Assembly: GCF_000384235.1 (NCBI RefSeq)
Contig: NZ_KB913033.1
Span: forward strand, 1,123,164 to 1,187,163
Source of the DNA: Hydrogenovibrio halophilus DSM 15072
GTDB taxonomy: Bacteria > Pseudomonadota > Gammaproteobacteria > Thiomicrospirales > Thiomicrospiraceae
Direction: 5' to 3'
Length of the DNA: 64,000 nt
Positions 27,225-35,318 of the stretch are shown piece by piece (positions within the stretch are counted from its first letter, which is position 1; each line of letters begins with the position of its first letter). The translations under genes and the position numbers were made by a program. A model generated the notes under the pieces. That model worked only from the letters and a program-made list of their open reading frames with translations. It made no database searches and was not told the DNA's origin.

Positions 27225-27492
27225 AGTGTCGTGTCCTAAACTGTATGGCGCTTTAGCGAGTCAGGAAAATGTTCTCTGCTAGGCACGCACCGCGCGCAGT
27301 GAATGGCGCGCCCTTTACAAGGGGCGTAACAACGCAGAGAGCGTTTTCCTGATTCGCCCGAAGGGAAGCGCCCAAATTCCCCAATTCTGCGTTGCTGTTT
27401 TTGCCAAGGGTTGGCCATTGCCTGCAAACAGCGCCTTGACTTGGAAAATTTGAGCGGATTCTAAAGCGTCATACAGTTTAGGACACGACACT
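27225..27492. mobile_element. MITE-like non-coding element 1
   Basis: 268 bp with 32-bp terminal inverted repeats (27225-27256 and 27461-27492; outermost AGTGTCGTGTCCTAAACTGT) with one mismatch. The interior is closely similar to element 2 (30311-30590) and has a nested inverted repeat (CGAGTCAGGAAAATG... / ...GTTTTCCTGATTCG). No transposase ORF. Flanks show no clear target duplication. Its right end supplies the last codons and stop of nnrS. Confidence 0.9.
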
Positions 27493-28692
27493 TGGGCGGG
27501 TCAGAATGGGCCAATACAACCAGAGCAGCCAGGCAAAGGCCAGAATCCAGGCCAGCGCACTGACCATTATTGCCCAGTGATAAAACGCCGGCCAGACCAG
27601 TGGTACAAAAACGCGCACCACGGCGGCCACCGCGATCAGGACAAACACGGCGCTCACCCCTTTCGGTGGAGCAAACACGTTGCGGTGCGTGTGGCCTAGG
27701 CTGATGCGCGCGATCATGCTGGAACAAAGCAACCCGATGCCACCGACGCTCATGGCGTGCATGGCCAGGCTGGAATGGACCCAGGACAGATTCGCCCAGG
27801 ATAGGGTGCTAAGCGCAAACAAGCCAATGCCCAGCGTGATAAAGGCGTAAGACAGGTGCAACGGCCACAACAGCGGTTGCGTCCAGATGCCCGGTTGGTA
27901 CCAGACCCAGCCACGCCAGGCAAACACGCCAGTGGTGACAAGGGCGATCCCGAAACTGGCCGGCGCGTCTGGCCAGAACACCCACAGTGGCCAAAGCAGC
28001 AGAAACCCGATCATGGCCAGACGATTAAGCCAGGGCATGTCGACGGCTGCGGGCGTGTTCAGGCTGCGCTCGGTGAAAAACGGCATCAGGCGACGCAACA
28101 TGGTCAGGTTGATCGCCAGCACCAGAATCAATCCCGCCAGCAACCAGTCGGAGGCCGACACCGCCGCAATCGCTGTGAACGATTGCGGCCAGATCAGCGC
28201 CGCATAAAACCCGGCATTGGCCACGGCCAGCAACCCGAACTTGGCGGCCAGACCGGCCTGTGCGCTCAAGCGCTTTTGCCAGACCGGCCACAGAAACAGA
28301 CACGCCAATCCCAGATTGAATGCCAGATCAAACGCCGCCACCCAGCCGAGCGGAATCCCGCCGACCCAGCCGATGCGCGCCAGCACCCACAACAGGAACA
28401 CAAACGCCAGAACCCCGCCGCTGGCGGTGGTCATGCGCGACCAGTTGAGCACCGCCGTGAGCAGAAAACCGCTGACGGTGGCCAGAGCGTAGCCGAACAC
28501 CATTTCGTGTCCATGCGCCAGAGACGAGTTCAGCGACAAGGGCAGAGTGCTTGCCCGTTCGGGGGCGAGCCACGCCAGCGCCCACAGGCTCATGGCGACC
28601 ACACTGACGATCATGGCACCGATAAAAAACGGGCGGAAGGCCCGTTCCCAGAAAAAATGGCGTTGGAAGTGGTGTTGTATGTGATGAATCAT
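27478..28692 (-). CDS. nnrS: NnrS-family heme/copper membrane protein
   Basis: 404 residues, about 12 transmembrane helices, with the N-terminal signature ERAFRPFFIGAM and repeated His-containing helices (SLAHGHEMVFGYA, HSSLAMHAMSVGGIGLLCSSMIARISLGHTHR). NnrS protects against nitric oxide and its products in denitrifiers and Vibrio. The last codons (SVVS, stop) come from the inverted repeat of element 1, so the original C terminus was replaced by a few residues, probably harmlessly. The ATG at 28692 has an AAGG site. Divergent from a tetR gene. Confidence 0.92.
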   Translation of the reverse strand: MIHHIQHHFQRHFFWERAFRPFFIGAMIVSVVAMSLWALAWLAPERASTLPLSLNSSLAHGHEMVFGYALATVSGFLLTAVLNWSRMTTASGGVLAFVFLLWVLARIGWVGGIPLGWVAAFDLAFNLGLACLFLWPVWQKRLSAQAGLAAKFGLLAVANAGFYAALIWPQSFTAIAAVSASDWLLAGLILVLAINLTMLRRLMPFFTERSLNTPAAVDMPWLNRLAMIGFLLLWPLWVFWPDAPASFGIALVTTGVFAWRGWVWYQPGIWTQPLLWPLHLSYAFITLGIGLFALSTLSWANLSWVHSSLAMHAMSVGGIGLLCSSMIARISLGHTHRNVFAPPKGVSAVFVLIAVAAVVRVFVPLVWPAFYHWAIMVSALAWILAFAWLLWLYWPILTRPSVVS

Positions 28693-28723
28693 GAATGCCT
28701 TGTTGGTTGGGTCTGCGCTTTTG

Positions 28724-28735
28724 ACCAGGCCTGGT
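28724..28735. repeat. Palindrome ACCAGGCCTGGT, copy 11 (nnrS leader)
   Basis: Perfect copy followed by TAAAAA on the plus strand. It is 31 bases before the nnrS start codon, inside the probable mRNA leader, where it could form a hairpin. Confidence 0.95.
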
Positions 28736-28771
28736 TAAAAACTGGCTTCTCTCAAAGTTGCGATTGATTTT

Positions 28772-28789
28772 TTTAACTGTTTGGTTAAA
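28772..28789. promoter_or_regulatory. Inverted-repeat operator candidate between nnrS and tetR
   Basis: TTTAAC-TGTTTG-GTTAAA, 6-base arms around a 6-base centre, in the AT-rich divergent region. Size and position suit a TetR-family operator controlling one or both genes. Confidence 0.5.
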
Positions 28790-28839
28790 CTTTTAAGTTG
28801 GATTTCGTTTTCATTGTATAGAAAAATCACGCGGGTGTC

Positions 28840-29454
28840 ATGATGCAAAAGCCAGTCAGTGCGACGGCACAAAAAATTCTAACCTGCGCCACCGAATGGT
28901 TTGCGGCCCATGGCTATGAGGGCGCGGTGATGGACGATCTGGCCGGACATTGCGGGGTCAATAAAGCCAGCCTCTATTACCACTTTCAGGACAAGCGCAC
29001 TTTGTACGAACGCTGCCTGACCTTGCTTTATCAGGCGGTGGTGGATCAGGTACTGGCGGCTGTGGCCGCGCGGCGCACGCCCAAAACCCGGCTTTCGGCG
29101 TATGTGTCTGCGTTTGCCGATGCCGCGCTTGGGCATCCGGCGATGCCGACCACCCTGATGCGGGAATTTGCTTCCGGCGGCAAGGGGCTGCCGGTCACGG
29201 CACGCGAACAGATGCAACGCATGCTGACCTGCCTGAAGCAGATTTTGGCAGAGGGCAGGCGCCAGCTGGGATGGCGCACGACCGATCCTCTGGTGGTGCA
29301 TATGATGGTGGTGGGGGCGCTGAGTTTTCACATCACCTCTGCGCCCATGCGGGCGGCGATCAGGCCGGACCCATCGGACGGCGCGAAAGACCCGAGTCAT
29401 GCGGCGATGGTGGCCGAGGTCAATCGTTTGCTGTTGCGGGCGCTGCAAGCATGA
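28840..29454 (+). CDS. TetR-family transcriptional regulator
   Basis: 204 residues. N-terminal helix-turn-helix: AQKILTCATEWFAAHGYEGA and DDLAGHCGVNKASLYYHFQDKRTLYERC, the classic TetR pattern. The ligand-binding domain (about 65-204) is not assignable. Divergent from nnrS with an inverted repeat between them, and followed after 50 bases by a c-type cytochrome, so it probably regulates this small cluster. ATG 28840 or 28843. Confidence 0.92.
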   Translation: MMQKPVSATAQKILTCATEWFAAHGYEGAVMDDLAGHCGVNKASLYYHFQDKRTLYERCLTLLYQAVVDQVLAAVAARRTPKTRLSAYVSAFADAALGHPAMPTTLMREFASGGKGLPVTAREQMQRMLTCLKQILAEGRRQLGWRTTDPLVVHMMVVGALSFHITSAPMRAAIRPDPSDGAKDPSHAAMVAEVNRLLLRALQA

Positions 29455-29504
29455 GGATCACGACGCGATCACGAATGGGTAATCAATGTCGAAGGAGAAC
29501 ACAA

Positions 29505-29999
29505 ATGGCATGTCTTTTTAAAAAGCGATTTCTGGTCATGGGGTTGTCGGCCATGCTGGCTTTGCCGCTGCAGGCTGAGGAACCCAGTCAGAATCAGGGG
29601 CCCGACCGGAATTCGGCCCAAGCGCACAGCCCGGCGGATTCTCGTGAGATCATCTGGCTGAGTCCATCGGAGCGAGCCACCGTGCTGGCGGAGATGCGTC
29701 AGTTTGTGGTGGCCAGTCAGGCGATATTGCAGGGCGTTCTGGACGAAAACTGGCAGACGGTGGAAGACGCCGCCCGCGAGGTCGGTGTGCGTCAGATGCG
29801 CCAGACGCCGCCGGGTTTGCGAGACAAGTTGCCGGAGGGCTTTATGCGGCTTGGCCCCAAAGTACATCGCGGGTTTGAAAACATTGCCGATGAGGCCAGC
29901 GGCCTGGCCGACAAAACCGTGGTGTTGCAGAAACTCGCCGACCTGCAACAACACTGCATCAGCTGTCATGCCAGTTGGCAGTTCAAGGCACGGCCGTGA
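29505..29999 (+). CDS. Exported monoheme c-type cytochrome (cytochrome c'-like)
   Basis: 164 residues from ATG 29505, which has an AAGGAGA site; the longer upstream frame overlaps tetR and is not credible. Signal peptide FKKRFLVMGLSAMLALPLQA, a helical middle (VLAEMRQFVVASQAILQGVL, VLQKLADLQQHC) and a single CISCH heme site near the C terminus. C-terminal CxxCH in a helix bundle resembles cytochrome c', which binds NO in several species; that would fit the nnrS neighbour. The fold assignment is inference. Confidence 0.82.
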   Translation: MACLFKKRFLVMGLSAMLALPLQAEEPSQNQGPDRNSAQAHSPADSREIIWLSPSERATVLAEMRQFVVASQAILQGVLDENWQTVEDAAREVGVRQMRQTPPGLRDKLPEGFMRLGPKVHRGFENIADEASGLADKTVVLQKLADLQQHCISCHASWQFKARP

Positions 30000-30022
30000 G
30001 GGGGATGGGGTAAGCATCACGG

Positions 30023-30049
30023 AAAAACCACGGTCTGGGTCCGTGTTTT
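30023..30049 (+). terminator. Probable terminator after cytochrome gene
   Basis: Stem CACGG / CCGTG with loop TCTGGGT, flanked by A-run and TTTT. It begins 24 bases after the cytochrome stop. Confidence 0.6.
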
Positions 30050-30310
30050 CATGACAAAACATGGCGTAATATGGCCGGGCCATAGGGCGGAACAACAGGG
30101 CCTGAAGTGGCCGATTGCAACGAACAGTTTGAGTCAGCGTTGACATGAACGAACAAAAAACCGGACAGGGGTTTATCAGCCGCTGGCAACAGACGTTGGG
30201 GCTGCGTGCGCCTCAGGCGAGTGAGGCCCTGATCAGCGCGGGTGGGGTACTGGTGGCCATGAGTGCGCTGGTGATCATGATGCACTGGCTTTACCCGCCG
30301 GATTGGCCTA

Positions 30311-30590
30311 AGTGTGGTGTCCCAAACTGTAGGGCACATTAGCGAGTCAGGAAAATGCTCTCTGCTAGGCACGCGCCGCAGTGAATGGCATGCCCTTTAC
30401 AAGGGGCGTAACAACGCAGAGGGCGTTTTCCTGACTCGCCCACCAAAGAAGACAAAAAGCGGGAAGCGCCCAAATTATCCAATTCTGCGTTGCTGTTTTT
30501 GCCAAGGGCTGGCCATTGCCTGCAAACAGTGCCTTGACTTGAAAAATTTGGGCAGCTTCTAATGTGTCCTACAGTTTGGGACACCACACT
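30311..30590. mobile_element. MITE-like non-coding element 2
   Basis: 280 bp with 32-bp terminal inverted repeats (30311-30342 and 30559-30590; outermost AGTGTGGTGTCCCAAACTGT) with one mismatch. Shares most of its interior with element 1, including the nested repeat (CGAGTCAGGAAAATGC.. / ..GTTTTCCTGACTCG). A TAA triplet flanks both ends (30309-30311 and 30590-30592), possibly a target duplication. It interrupts the HPP gene. Confidence 0.93.
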
Positions 30591-30891
30591 AACTGCTGAT
30601 TGCTTCCTTTGGGGCCAGCGCGATCATTGTGTTTGCGTCGCCTCATGCGCCGATGGCTCAGCCGTGGTCTCTGATCATGGGGCAGTTGGTGGCCGGCATC
30701 AGTGGCATGGCCAGTTGGTTGTGGCTGAAAGACCCGATGCTGGCGATTCCGGTAGGGGTAACGCTGGCGCTTTTGTGGATGTTGGTGTTGCAGTGCCGCC
30801 ATGCACCGGGCGGGGCCACCGCGTTGTTTTTCACGTCCGATCCCGCCGTTGTTGATTCGTTGCAATGGACGCTGGTGTGGGGGTATTTGTT

Positions 30892-30903
30892 ACCAGGCCT
30901 GGT
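30892..30903. repeat. Palindrome ACCAGGCCTGGT, copy 12 (in HPP gene)
   Basis: Perfect copy; translated as LPGLVV inside a hydrophobic helix. Lacks the flanking A-run. Confidence 0.96.
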
Positions 30904-31206
30904 GGTGATCATGGGGGTGGCGGTGATTTACAACGCGCCCTTTGCCTGGCGGCGTTATCCGTTGATGTGGGCCCATTGGGCCGAGCAGAGCCAGCGCGCC
31001 AGACAGGAAGACAAAGTGGAAGAAGCGCTCACCCGCGAGGACCTGGTCGCCGCGCAAAAGCAATTGCGCCATTATTTTGAAATGAGCGAGGCCGAATTCA
31101 TGGCGCTGTATCGGCTGGCCAGAGCGCATCACCAGGCACAACTCAAATCGCCCACCCAGCCTTCCAAGCCACCCGAACCTCCTCGACCGGACCGGTGCTG
31201 AAAGGG

Positions 31207-31707
31207 TCAGTGCTGCACGTTGGCCAGATAGTTGTCCATAATGTACAACGACTGACCGGGTTCGCCCTTGAAGCCCAGCACTTTGGCCTTGTCGATGATT
31301 TTATCGAACAGGACTTCTTCTTCGTGCTGTTCGGCGATGAACCATTCGATGAAGTTGAAGGTGGTGTAGTCTTCGGCTTCAAACGACTGCTTGGCAATGT
31401 TTTTGATCATGGCCGTGACTTTGAGTTCGTGATCGTAGGCGGCTTGGATCGCTTCCATCAGGTTGCCGAAAGTGGCGGGTGCTTTTGGAATTTGTTCGAT
31501 GGTAATGGGCACGCTGCATTCGGCCATGTAATCGAAAATTTTGTCCATGTGGATGCGTTCTTCCATGCTGTGCTCACGGAAAAATTTGGCCGCGCCTTCC
31601 AAGCCCTGGCATTCGGACCAGGCGCTCAGTTGCAGATACACATTGGACGCATAAAATTCGGCGTTGACTTGATCGTTCAGCAGTTGGGCAATATGCGATT
31701 GAATCAT
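31207..31707 (-). CDS. ftnA: Non-heme ferritin
   Basis: 166 residues from the ATG at 31707 (GAGAGG site). The ferroxidase ligands align by position with E. coli FtnA: Glu17, Glu50 and His53 (FFREHSMEERIHMDKI), Glu94-type residue and the FIEWFIAEQHEEE segment. It oxidises and stores iron as a 24-mer shell. A well-formed sigma70 promoter lies at 31790-31818. Possible role in protecting against iron-driven oxidative or nitrosative damage alongside nnrS is inference. Confidence 0.95.
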   Translation of the reverse strand: MIQSHIAQLLNDQVNAEFYASNVYLQLSAWSECQGLEGAAKFFREHSMEERIHMDKIFDYMAECSVPITIEQIPKAPATFGNLMEAIQAAYDHELKVTAMIKNIAKQSFEAEDYTTFNFIEWFIAEQHEEEVLFDKIIDKAKVLGFKGEPGQSLYIMDNYLANVQH

Positions 31708-31789
31708 GGAACCTCTCTCCGAAAGCCCTTCGTTTTGTGCAAAGGACGCTTCTTGATAAAAAATGGCAAAAAAATGGTTTGTTAGCCTC

Positions 31790-31818
31790 AGTATAGGAAG
31801 CGCAGGGCACAGGGTCAA
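31790..31818 (-). promoter_or_regulatory. Sigma70 promoter of ferritin gene
   Basis: Minus strand: TTGACC, exactly 17 bases, TATACT. The leader to the ATG would be about 76 bases. Confidence 0.75.
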
Positions 31819-31881
31819 GCGGCTGTGATAAGATGCGTTTTTTATGGATTCCGTAACCCTTTGAGATGAGAAGAGACTGAA

Positions 31882-32970
31882 TTGAGCGATTCCGGCATGT
31901 TTTCCCAATCGACCTCCCGATTGCTTTTGGCGTTCAGCGCCCGTCAGTGGCTGGGCATGGCCCTGTTGTTTCTGGGACTGACCGGACTGGGTGTGTTATC
32001 GGTGTACTGGCAGGTGGAGGGCGTTCGTTGGCAGTGGGACAATGCGCTGCTGGCCCCGACGTTTTTGCTGGCGGCGCTGGGGTTGCTGCTGGTGTATTTT
32101 GCCGCCGACGGGCTTAGGCTCTGGTGTACGCTCAAGGCGTTGGGCTACCCGATTCGGGCCAGAGACATGACACAACTGGTGTTTCTGAATATTTTTGTGT
32201 CCAATATCACGCCGCTGGCCACGGGCGGCGGGGTGGCTCAAGTATGGTTTTTGCGCCAGCACAGCGTGCCGGTGGGCAAAGCACTGACCGCCACCACCAT
32301 CCGTACCGTGCTGGCGATTCTGATGATTTTTGCCGCCGCGCCGATTCTGTGGTCGCTTTTGCCCGATTTGGGCGGGAGTGCGCGGGGTCTGATTCAGACC
32401 GGTCTCTGGCTGACCATCGGGGTGTATGCCGCCGGGTTTGCTCTGGTGTTGTTCAAAACCGACTGGCTGATCCGGACGCTGCTTGCGCTGCTGGCCGGTT
32501 TGTGTCGGATCCGGCTGTTGTCCTATTCGCGCTTTGTGTACCTGAAGCGTCACTGGATTCGGGAAATGCGCCGCTTCAGCCGTGGCTTTCGTCAGTACTT
32601 TGCCGGGGGCTGGTTCTGGGTCACGTCTTCGGTGGTGAGTACCGCGGTGTTTCTGCTGGCCCTCTTTTCGTTTCCGGCGCTGATTTTTCATGCCCTGGGC
32701 TATGACCTGTCTTACTGGCTGGCGCTGGCCAAAATGGTGGTCACCACCTTTATCATGTATTTCTCACCGACTCCGGGTGGTTCGGGCATCGCCGAAGGCG
32801 TGTTCGGACGTTTCTTTTCCGCCGATCTGCTGACCACGCATCTGGTGCTGGCGGTGGTGGTCTGGCGCGGCCTGACCATTTATCTGGGCATGTTGATCGG
32901 GCTGATGGTGACGCTTCGCTTGTTGCAGCCCAGTCCCAATGCTTCCCATGCCGGAAGCGGAGCGGCCTGA
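31882..32970 (+). CDS. Flippase-like integral membrane protein (UPF0104/AglD type)
   Basis: 362 residues, about eight helices; start TTG 31882 or ATG 31897. The lysylphosphatidylglycerol synthase transmembrane-type domain is recognised by FVSNITPLATGGGVAQVW and FSPTPGGSGIAEG (the PxxGG motifs of the family). Members move or modify lipid-linked groups and often sit beside glycosyltransferases. Here the next gene, overlapping by one base (TGATG), is a glycosyltransferase fusion, so the two probably act in making or exporting a glycolipid. Confidence 0.87.
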   Translation: MSDSGMFSQSTSRLLLAFSARQWLGMALLFLGLTGLGVLSVYWQVEGVRWQWDNALLAPTFLLAALGLLLVYFAADGLRLWCTLKALGYPIRARDMTQLVFLNIFVSNITPLATGGGVAQVWFLRQHSVPVGKALTATTIRTVLAILMIFAAAPILWSLLPDLGGSARGLIQTGLWLTIGVYAAGFALVLFKTDWLIRTLLALLAGLCRIRLLSYSRFVYLKRHWIREMRRFSRGFRQYFAGGWFWVTSSVVSTAVFLLALFSFPALIFHALGYDLSYWLALAKMVVTTFIMYFSPTPGGSGIAEGVFGRFFSADLLTTHLVLAVVVWRGLTIYLGMLIGLMVTLRLLQPSPNASHAGSGAA

Positions 32971-35261
32971 TGCGACGATTGTTGCGCAAACGTTTGCTGG
33001 TGCTGCTGATCGTCGTGATCACGGTGATTCTGGGCTATCGTCTCTATCTGCTGTTTTTCGAAACCGATTTTCAATCGGTGCACGGGCGTCAGCTTCAGGC
33101 GATTGAACAACGGTTGGCCGATCAGACCGATTACCGTTTTGCGGTGGTGGGCAACATCAATAATTCGGTTGGCCTGTTTGAGCGCAAAATGGTTCCGATG
33201 CTCAATGCCGATGAGGCCGCGTTTGTGATTTCGGCGGGCAATGCGGTCAGCGGCGGCGGCGAGGACAAGTATCGGGCCTTGTATGGGTCGCTGGGCCATC
33301 TGCAGAAACCCTATCTGCTCACCGTCGGGCCTCATGAAGTGAAGGCGTTGGGCGCGGTGCATTTCTACCGTCATTTCGGGCCGTTTTTCTATACTCTGAG
33401 CCGGGGCAATCAGTTTTTTGCGTTTCTGGATGCCACCAGTGAAGAGACTTATGGCTTTCAGCTGCAGTGGCTGGAAAAGCGGTTGCACGAAACCCAAGCG
33501 GCCAACCGCTTTGTGTTTGTCAGTCGCCCATTATGGGATGTGGGCGAGGAACCGCCGGTGGATTTCGAAGACCAGTATCTGGCCCGCGACCCGGCTTCCG
33601 AGCGTTTCCGGGATGCGTTGATTGAGCTGTTTGAGCAGTATGAGGTGGACGTGGTGTTTTCAACCAATCTGCACCTGTTTGACCGGCGTGAACACAAGGG
33701 GGTGCGTTATGTCACCACGGGCGGTGCGGGCGGTCTGGTGATCAATGATGACATCAGTTATTACCATTATGTGGCCGTGGACGTGGACGGTGAGCAAATT
33801 CGTTTGCAGGAACACAAGCTCGAGATCGGCCAGCATCCGGTGATGAAGCATCTGGAAAGCCTCTGGTTTTTTGTCCATTCCCTGTTTTATGTGGGCCATT
33901 TGAATTTTCTGCTGTTTATGGCCGTACTGATCATTGTGGCGGTCAAGCTGTATGGCGCGGTGTTTGAAGAAAAAGACTATTACCCCAATTACGATCTGGA
34001 TCCGGGCCCGTTTTTGAAACGGCCATTGCGCATTGCCATGGTCACCAACAATTACTTACCGTTTGTGGGCGGGGTGCCGATTTCGATTGCACGGCTGGCG
34101 CGGGGTCTGGTGGCGAAAGGCCATCTGGTCAGGGTACTGGCCCCGGATTATCAGAACGCGGAACAGACCCGGCAGGATCAATCCCAGCCGGGCGGCTTGG
34201 ATGTGACCCGGTTGCCGTCCTGGTTTCGCATCGGCTCCGGGCACCCGTTTCGCCTGGCCAACCCTTTCTCGCGCCGCTTTCAGAAAGCGCTGAAAGACTT
34301 TGCCCCGGATCTGATCCACGTGCATCACCCCTTCTGGCTGGGACGCCGGGGACTTTTCTGGGGGCGGCGACTGGGAGTGCCGGTGGTGCTGACCTATCAC
34401 ACCCGATTGGAACATTACGCTCATTTTGTGCCCTTGCCTGGGCCGCTGTTTCGCAATGTGATTGTGCATGGGGCCATCCGGCGGTTTGCCAATCGCTGCG
34501 ATGCGGTGATTGTGCCCACGGCTTCGGCCGAAGAATATCTGCGGCTGATCGGGGTGCAGCGACCGATTTACGTGCACCCGACCGGGATTGAGTATTCGGC
34601 CTTTCAACAGGCGGACACAGAAGGGGTGGCCGAGCTGAAACAGCGCTGGGGCATTGCGCCGGATGCGACGGTGCTGGTTTCGGTGGCCCGGCTGAGCCCG
34701 GAAAAAAACTTTGAATTCATGCTGCAGGCGCTGGCCACACTGAAAACCCGGACTGATACACCGTTTCAGTGTCTGATTGTGGGCGAAGGCGAGGCCCGGG
34801 AAGGCTTGCAGGCTCAGATTGAGGCGCTGGGATTGACCGATACGGTGTTGCTGGTGGGAAAAATCGCACCGGAGAAAATGCCGGCCCTGTATCAGCTGGG
34901 CGATGTATTTGTGTTTGCCTCGCGTTCCGAAACCCAGGGCATGGTGATTCTGGAGGCGATGGCTGGCGGTCTGCCGGTGGTCGCGGTGCGGGCCAGTGGC
35001 ATTGACGATGTGATTGAGCAGAACCAGACCGGGATCAAAACCCCGGAAAACTACCAGGCCTGGTCAAAAGCGGTGCAAAAACTGTTGGAAGACCCGTCCC
35101 GACGCCAACGCATGAGCGAAGCGGCCCAGGCGTTTGCCGGGGAATTCGATATTGAACCCTACGCCCAGCGGGTGCATCGGACTTATGCTGAGATTCTGGC
35201 GGAACACCGTCTGGCTGATCCGACGCAGCTGGCGGAAAAAACCCGAAAAAAAGGGTCGTAA
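32970..35261 (+). CDS. Metallophosphoesterase-like domain fused to GT4 glycosyltransferase
   Basis: 763 residues. N-terminal helix (about 8-28), a calcineurin-like domain (about 55-270), a second hydrophobic segment (about 300-331) and a GT4-type glycosyltransferase (about 354-750). GT signatures: RIAMVTNNYLPFVGGVPISI, LIHVHHPFWLG, VSVARLSPEKNFEFML and the E-x7-E site ETQGMVILE. The phosphoesterase motifs appear altered: GNINN for GDxH, SAGNAV for GDNV, VGPHEV for GNHE and STNLH for GHxH, so metal binding is probably lost. GT4 members of this look use lipid or diacylglycerol acceptors. Coupled to the upstream flippase-like gene. A palindrome copy is near the end (NYQAWSKA). Confidence 0.85.
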   Translation: MRRLLRKRLLVLLIVVITVILGYRLYLLFFETDFQSVHGRQLQAIEQRLADQTDYRFAVVGNINNSVGLFERKMVPMLNADEAAFVISAGNAVSGGGEDKYRALYGSLGHLQKPYLLTVGPHEVKALGAVHFYRHFGPFFYTLSRGNQFFAFLDATSEETYGFQLQWLEKRLHETQAANRFVFVSRPLWDVGEEPPVDFEDQYLARDPASERFRDALIELFEQYEVDVVFSTNLHLFDRREHKGVRYVTTGGAGGLVINDDISYYHYVAVDVDGEQIRLQEHKLEIGQHPVMKHLESLWFFVHSLFYVGHLNFLLFMAVLIIVAVKLYGAVFEEKDYYPNYDLDPGPFLKRPLRIAMVTNNYLPFVGGVPISIARLARGLVAKGHLVRVLAPDYQNAEQTRQDQSQPGGLDVTRLPSWFRIGSGHPFRLANPFSRRFQKALKDFAPDLIHVHHPFWLGRRGLFWGRRLGVPVVLTYHTRLEHYAHFVPLPGPLFRNVIVHGAIRRFANRCDAVIVPTASAEEYLRLIGVQRPIYVHPTGIEYSAFQQADTEGVAELKQRWGIAPDATVLVSVARLSPEKNFEFMLQALATLKTRTDTPFQCLIVGEGEAREGLQAQIEALGLTDTVLLVGKIAPEKMPALYQLGDVFVFASRSETQGMVILEAMAGGLPVVAVRASGIDDVIEQNQTGIKTPENYQAWSKAVQKLLEDPSRRQRMSEAAQAFAGEFDIEPYAQRVHRTYAEILAEHRLADPTQLAEKTRKKGS
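35053..35064. repeat. Palindrome ACCAGGCCTGGT, copy 13 (in GT4 fusion gene)
   Basis: Perfect copy followed by CAAAAG; translated as YQAWSK in the C-terminal helix of the glycosyltransferase. Confidence 0.97.
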
Positions 35262-35318
35262 CGTTTTGGGTTTTCAGTAAAGTAAACAGAACGCTCTTCA
35301 GGAATTTGTGATCCATTT

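Larger units (their letters stand above)
30145..31201 (+). pseudogene. HPP-family membrane protein gene, interrupted by element 2
   Basis: The first part (30145-30310) encodes MNEQKTGQGFISRWQQTLGL... up to MMHWLYPPDWPK. After element 2 the frame resumes as LLIASFGASAIIVFASPHAP, then QPWSLIMGQLVAGISG and CRHAPGGATALF, the HPP-family signatures (usually HPPGGATAL, here HAPGGATAL). Removing 30311-30590 exactly restores one frame of about 258 codons. HPP proteins are membrane proteins, one plant member being linked to nitrite transport, which suits the nnrS neighbourhood. A hydrophilic tail (about 70 residues) follows the helices. The 3' fragment has an ATG at 30629 and could still be made, but would lack its first helix. 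Confidence 0.85.
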
